Positions 6,161-8,113 of a stretch of DNA of 8,113 nt are shown here, in pieces. Position numbers and translations under genes: made by a program. The stretch's first letter is position 1, and each line of letters begins with the position of its first letter. Source of the DNA: Alphaproteobacteria bacterium (GTDB lineage: Bacteria; Pseudomonadota; Alphaproteobacteria; Micropepsales; Micropepsaceae); the NCBI GenBank assembly GCA_026400305.1, contig JAPLPI010000174.1, positions 1-8,113 on the forward strand, in the 5' to 3' direction. The notes below the pieces were generated by a model. That model was not told the DNA's origin, made no database searches, and was given only the letters and a program-made list of their open reading frames with translations.

Positions 6161-8113
6161 ATGGCGCAGTCTAGGATGATCGGTGGGGTCTATCACCCCC
6201 GTGCCCGGGGCGGTGCCATGATCGACGCCCTGGCCGATGCCCGAGCTGCCATGAACCGGCTGGTGCGCATGCTGGCGATGCGCGGCGCAGGCCTGGCTCT
6301 GATGCTGGCGGCCGGTGCGGCGCTGGTGGCGCTACTGAGCTATTCCGCCGACGATGCCAGCCTAAACAACGCCAACCTGCGCGACGTCTCCAACTTGCTG
6401 GGCCCCTTGGGCGCGGTGGCGGCGGATCTTCTACTGCAGATTTTCGGCTGGGCGGCGCTGGCCTTCCTGGCGCCGCTGCTGGTGTGGGGCGCGCGCGCCT
6501 TGCGCGGAAAATCACTGAAATACGCCATGTGGCGCCTGCTGGCCTGGCAGCTGGGCACCGTGACGGTGGCGGCGGGCCTCGGCCTATTGCCGCGCTTCGC
6601 CAGCCTGCCCGCGGGCAGCGGCGGCATGATCGGCATCGCCTCTACTGGCCTCTCCGCCCATGCGGCGCATGTCTGGAACACCCCGGCGCTGGCCTGGGCG
6701 CTGCCACTGACCTTGCTGATCGCCGGCCTACAACTGGCCTTCCTAGCCACGGGCCTGCGCTTAATGCCCTTGGTGCGCGGCCTTCAGAACATTCCGGCCG
6801 GCGCGGTATGGCTTGTGGGGCTGATCAAGAAACCCGATTTCCACTTCGGCCATCATGACGATGACGAAGACAGCGAAGAATACGAAGAGGACGATGAAGG
6901 CGCCTATCATCTGGATGAAACAGAAGACGCGCCCGGCGACTTGCGCCCCAACCGTGCCGAGATGCGCCTGGCCGAGCGCCAGAAGACCCGCGTCAAGCGC
7001 GATGCCATCACCAACGCCACTACCAAGCGCGCCGACAAGCAGCCGGCGCTGAACCTGGCCTCTGGGGACTACCAGCTTCCCGCCTTGGGCCTGCTTGCCG
7101 AACCCGTCGCGGTCAAGGACGCCCATTCTTTGTCTGACGAGGCACTGGAAGAAAATGCCCGTATGCTGGAAGCGGTGCTGAGCGATTTCGGCGTCAAGGG
7201 CCGCATCACCGCGGTGCGCCCAGGCCCCGTCGTTACTTTGTATGAATTCGAGCCCGCCGCCGGCGTCAAATCATCCCGCGTGATCTCGCTGTCCGACGAT
7301 GTGGCTCGCTCCATGTCGGCAGTGGCGGCGCGTATCGCCACCATTTCGGGCCGCAATGTGATCGGCATCGAACTGCCCAACCAGACGCGCGAGACTGTCT
7401 ATCTGCGCGAAATGTTCGCCAGCAGCGATTATGAAAAGACCCGCGCGCCGCTGACTTTGGCGCTGGGCAAGACCATCGGTGGCGAGCCCCTGATGGCGGA
7501 CCTGGCCAAGATGCCCCATTTGCTAGTGGCCGGCACCACCGGCTCGGGCAAGTCGGTCGGCCTGAACACCATGATCCTGTCGCTGCTCTATCGCATGTCG
7601 CCGCAACAGTGCCGGTTGATCATGATCGATCCCAAGATGCTGGAATTGTCGGTCTATGACGGCATTCCCCATCTTCTATCGCCGGTGGTGACCGATCCGC
7701 GCAAGGCCATTGTCGCCCTGAAATGGGCGGTGCGGGAAATGGAAGACCGCTATCGCAAAATGTCCAAGATGGGAGTTCGCGGAGTCGAAGCCTTCAACGA
7801 GCGCGTCAAGATGGCCAAGGACAAGGGCGAAATCCTGAAGCGCACGGTCCAGACCGGCTTTGACCGCGAAACCGGTAAGCCGATCTATGAGGATGAGAAT
7901 CTCGAATTCGAAGCCATGCCCTATATCGTGGTGGTGGTGGACGAAGTCGCCGACCTGATGATGGTATCGGGCAAGGAAATTGAAGGCGCCGTGCAGCGCC
8001 TGGCCCAAATGGCGCGCGCAGCAGGCATCCACCTGATCGCCGCCACCCAACGCCCCTCGGTGGACGTGATCACCGGCACCATCAAGGCCAACTTTCCCAC
8101 CCGCATTTCCTTC
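6161..8113 (+). CDS. ftsK: FtsK DNA translocase, N-terminal 651 residues (runs off the window)
   Basis: FtsK is a division-septum membrane protein that pumps DNA to clear and resolve chromosome termini. No stop occurs before the right edge. About four membrane segments are visible near residues 42-60, 88-110, 125-143 and 176-198. A very acidic linker follows (about 233-255, [14 protein letters not shown]), then a charged stretch. The alpha-domain region starts near L-P-A-L-G-L-L and includes [17 protein letters not shown]. The motor domain has Walker A G-T-T-G-S-G-K-S at 458-465 and Walker B V-V-V-V-D-E at about 590-595 (Asp594, Glu595). The family stretches [18 protein letters not shown] and [12 protein letters not shown] follow. 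The gamma domain lies outside the window. ATG 6161 is chosen as the first in frame after the aminotransferase stop; 6176 and 6218 are alternatives and none has a strong ribosome site. Confidence 0.95.
   Translation, partial: MAQSRMIGGVYHPRARGGAMIDALADARAAMNRLVRMLAMRGAGLALMLAAGAALVALLSYSADDASLNNANLRDVSNLLGPLGAVAADLLLQIFGWAALAFLAPLLVWGARALRGKSLKYAMWRLLAWQLGTVTVAAGLGLLPRFASLPAGSGGMIGIASTGLSAHAAHVWNTPALAWALPLTLLIAGLQLAFLATGLRLMPLVRGLQNIPAGAVWLVGLIKKPDFHFGHHDDDEDSEEYEEDDEGAYHLDETEDAPGDLRPNRAEMRLAERQKTRVKRDAITNATTKRADKQPALNLASGDYQLPALGLLAEPVAVKDAHSLSDEALEENARMLEAVLSDFGVKGRITAVRPGPVVTLYEFEPAAGVKSSRVISLSDDVARSMSAVAARIATISGRNVIGIELPNQTRETVYLREMFASSDYEKTRAPLTLALGKTIGGEPLMADLAKMPHLLVAGTTGSGKSVGLNTMILSLLYRMSPQQCRLIMIDPKMLELSVYDGIPHLLSPVVTDPRKAIVALKWAVREMEDRYRKMSKMGVRGVEAFNERVKMAKDKGEILKRTVQTGFDRETGKPIYEDENLEFEAMPYIVVVVDEVADLMMVSGKEIEGAVQRLAQMARAAGIHLIAATQRPSVDVITGTIKANFPTRISF

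Noticed and set aside
6484..6858. A plus-strand 124-codon open frame inside ftsK
   Set aside because: The other frame encodes the FtsK membrane segments and continues without a stop to the window edge, while this one is Arg/Pro/Ala-rich without a family pattern.
7927..7939. GTG trinucleotide run
   Set aside because: It simply encodes the Val-rich beta strand of the FtsK Walker B motif.
7676..8050. A 124-codon minus-strand open frame, rich in His, Asp and Phe
   Set aside because: It is the complement of the conserved FtsK motor domain (Walker B region); the His/Asp richness comes from reversed Val, Met and Ile codons.

Overview
The window is high-GC DNA that reads as a piece of an alphaproteobacterial chromosome. 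The protein families (a CitE-like CoA-ester lyase, ZapE, a UbiH/COQ6-type hydroxylase, GlnK, AmtB, a DapC-like aminotransferase and FtsK) are core housekeeping genes. As I recall, the glnK-amtB / aminotransferase / ftsK order is common in this class. No IS element, prophage gene, CRISPR array, tRNA or rRNA is visible. The genus cannot be fixed from the sequence alone.

Layout. (1) Bases 1-1853, plus strand: the 3' end of a CoA-ester lyase gene, then zapE starting at the base after its stop, then a small unrecognised membrane-anchored protein whose ATG overlaps the zapE stop. This looks like one translationally coupled operon. (2) Bases 1850-3073, minus strand: a FAD-dependent ubiquinone-biosynthesis hydroxylase, converging on the small gene with overlapping stop codons. 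(3) Bases 3074-3292: a divergent, AT-rich control region with three successive inverted repeats and a good sigma-54 (-24/-12) promoter pointing at glnK. (4) Bases 3293-4855: glnK (PII, intact, Tyr51 present) and amtB. (5) Bases 4856-5005: two strong intrinsic terminators and a third hairpin that abuts the next start codon. (6) Bases 5006-8113: a DapC-like aminotransferase and the first 651 codons of ftsK, which runs off the window.

The main anomaly is amtB. The reading frame ends early at 4679, but the normal C-terminal end of AmtB continues in another frame to 4855. The stretch between them, which should hold the second pore histidine (FGVHG region), is absent. This is an internal deletion plus frameshift, so the ammonium channel should be non-functional, unless the sequence carries an assembly error. 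The neighbouring aminotransferase also appears to lack a short in-frame segment between its Asp-x-x-Tyr motif and the PLP lysine.

In function, glnK-amtB is the nitrogen-status sensor and ammonium channel pair, and its sigma-54 promoter fits NtrC-type nitrogen control. ZapE and FtsK are division proteins, the aminotransferase likely serves lysine/peptidoglycan precursor synthesis, and the hydroxylase serves ubiquinone synthesis. I found no convincing previously undescribed multi-gene system. The items worth following up are the broken amtB, the dyad cluster upstream of glnK and the uncharacterised small protein after zapE.
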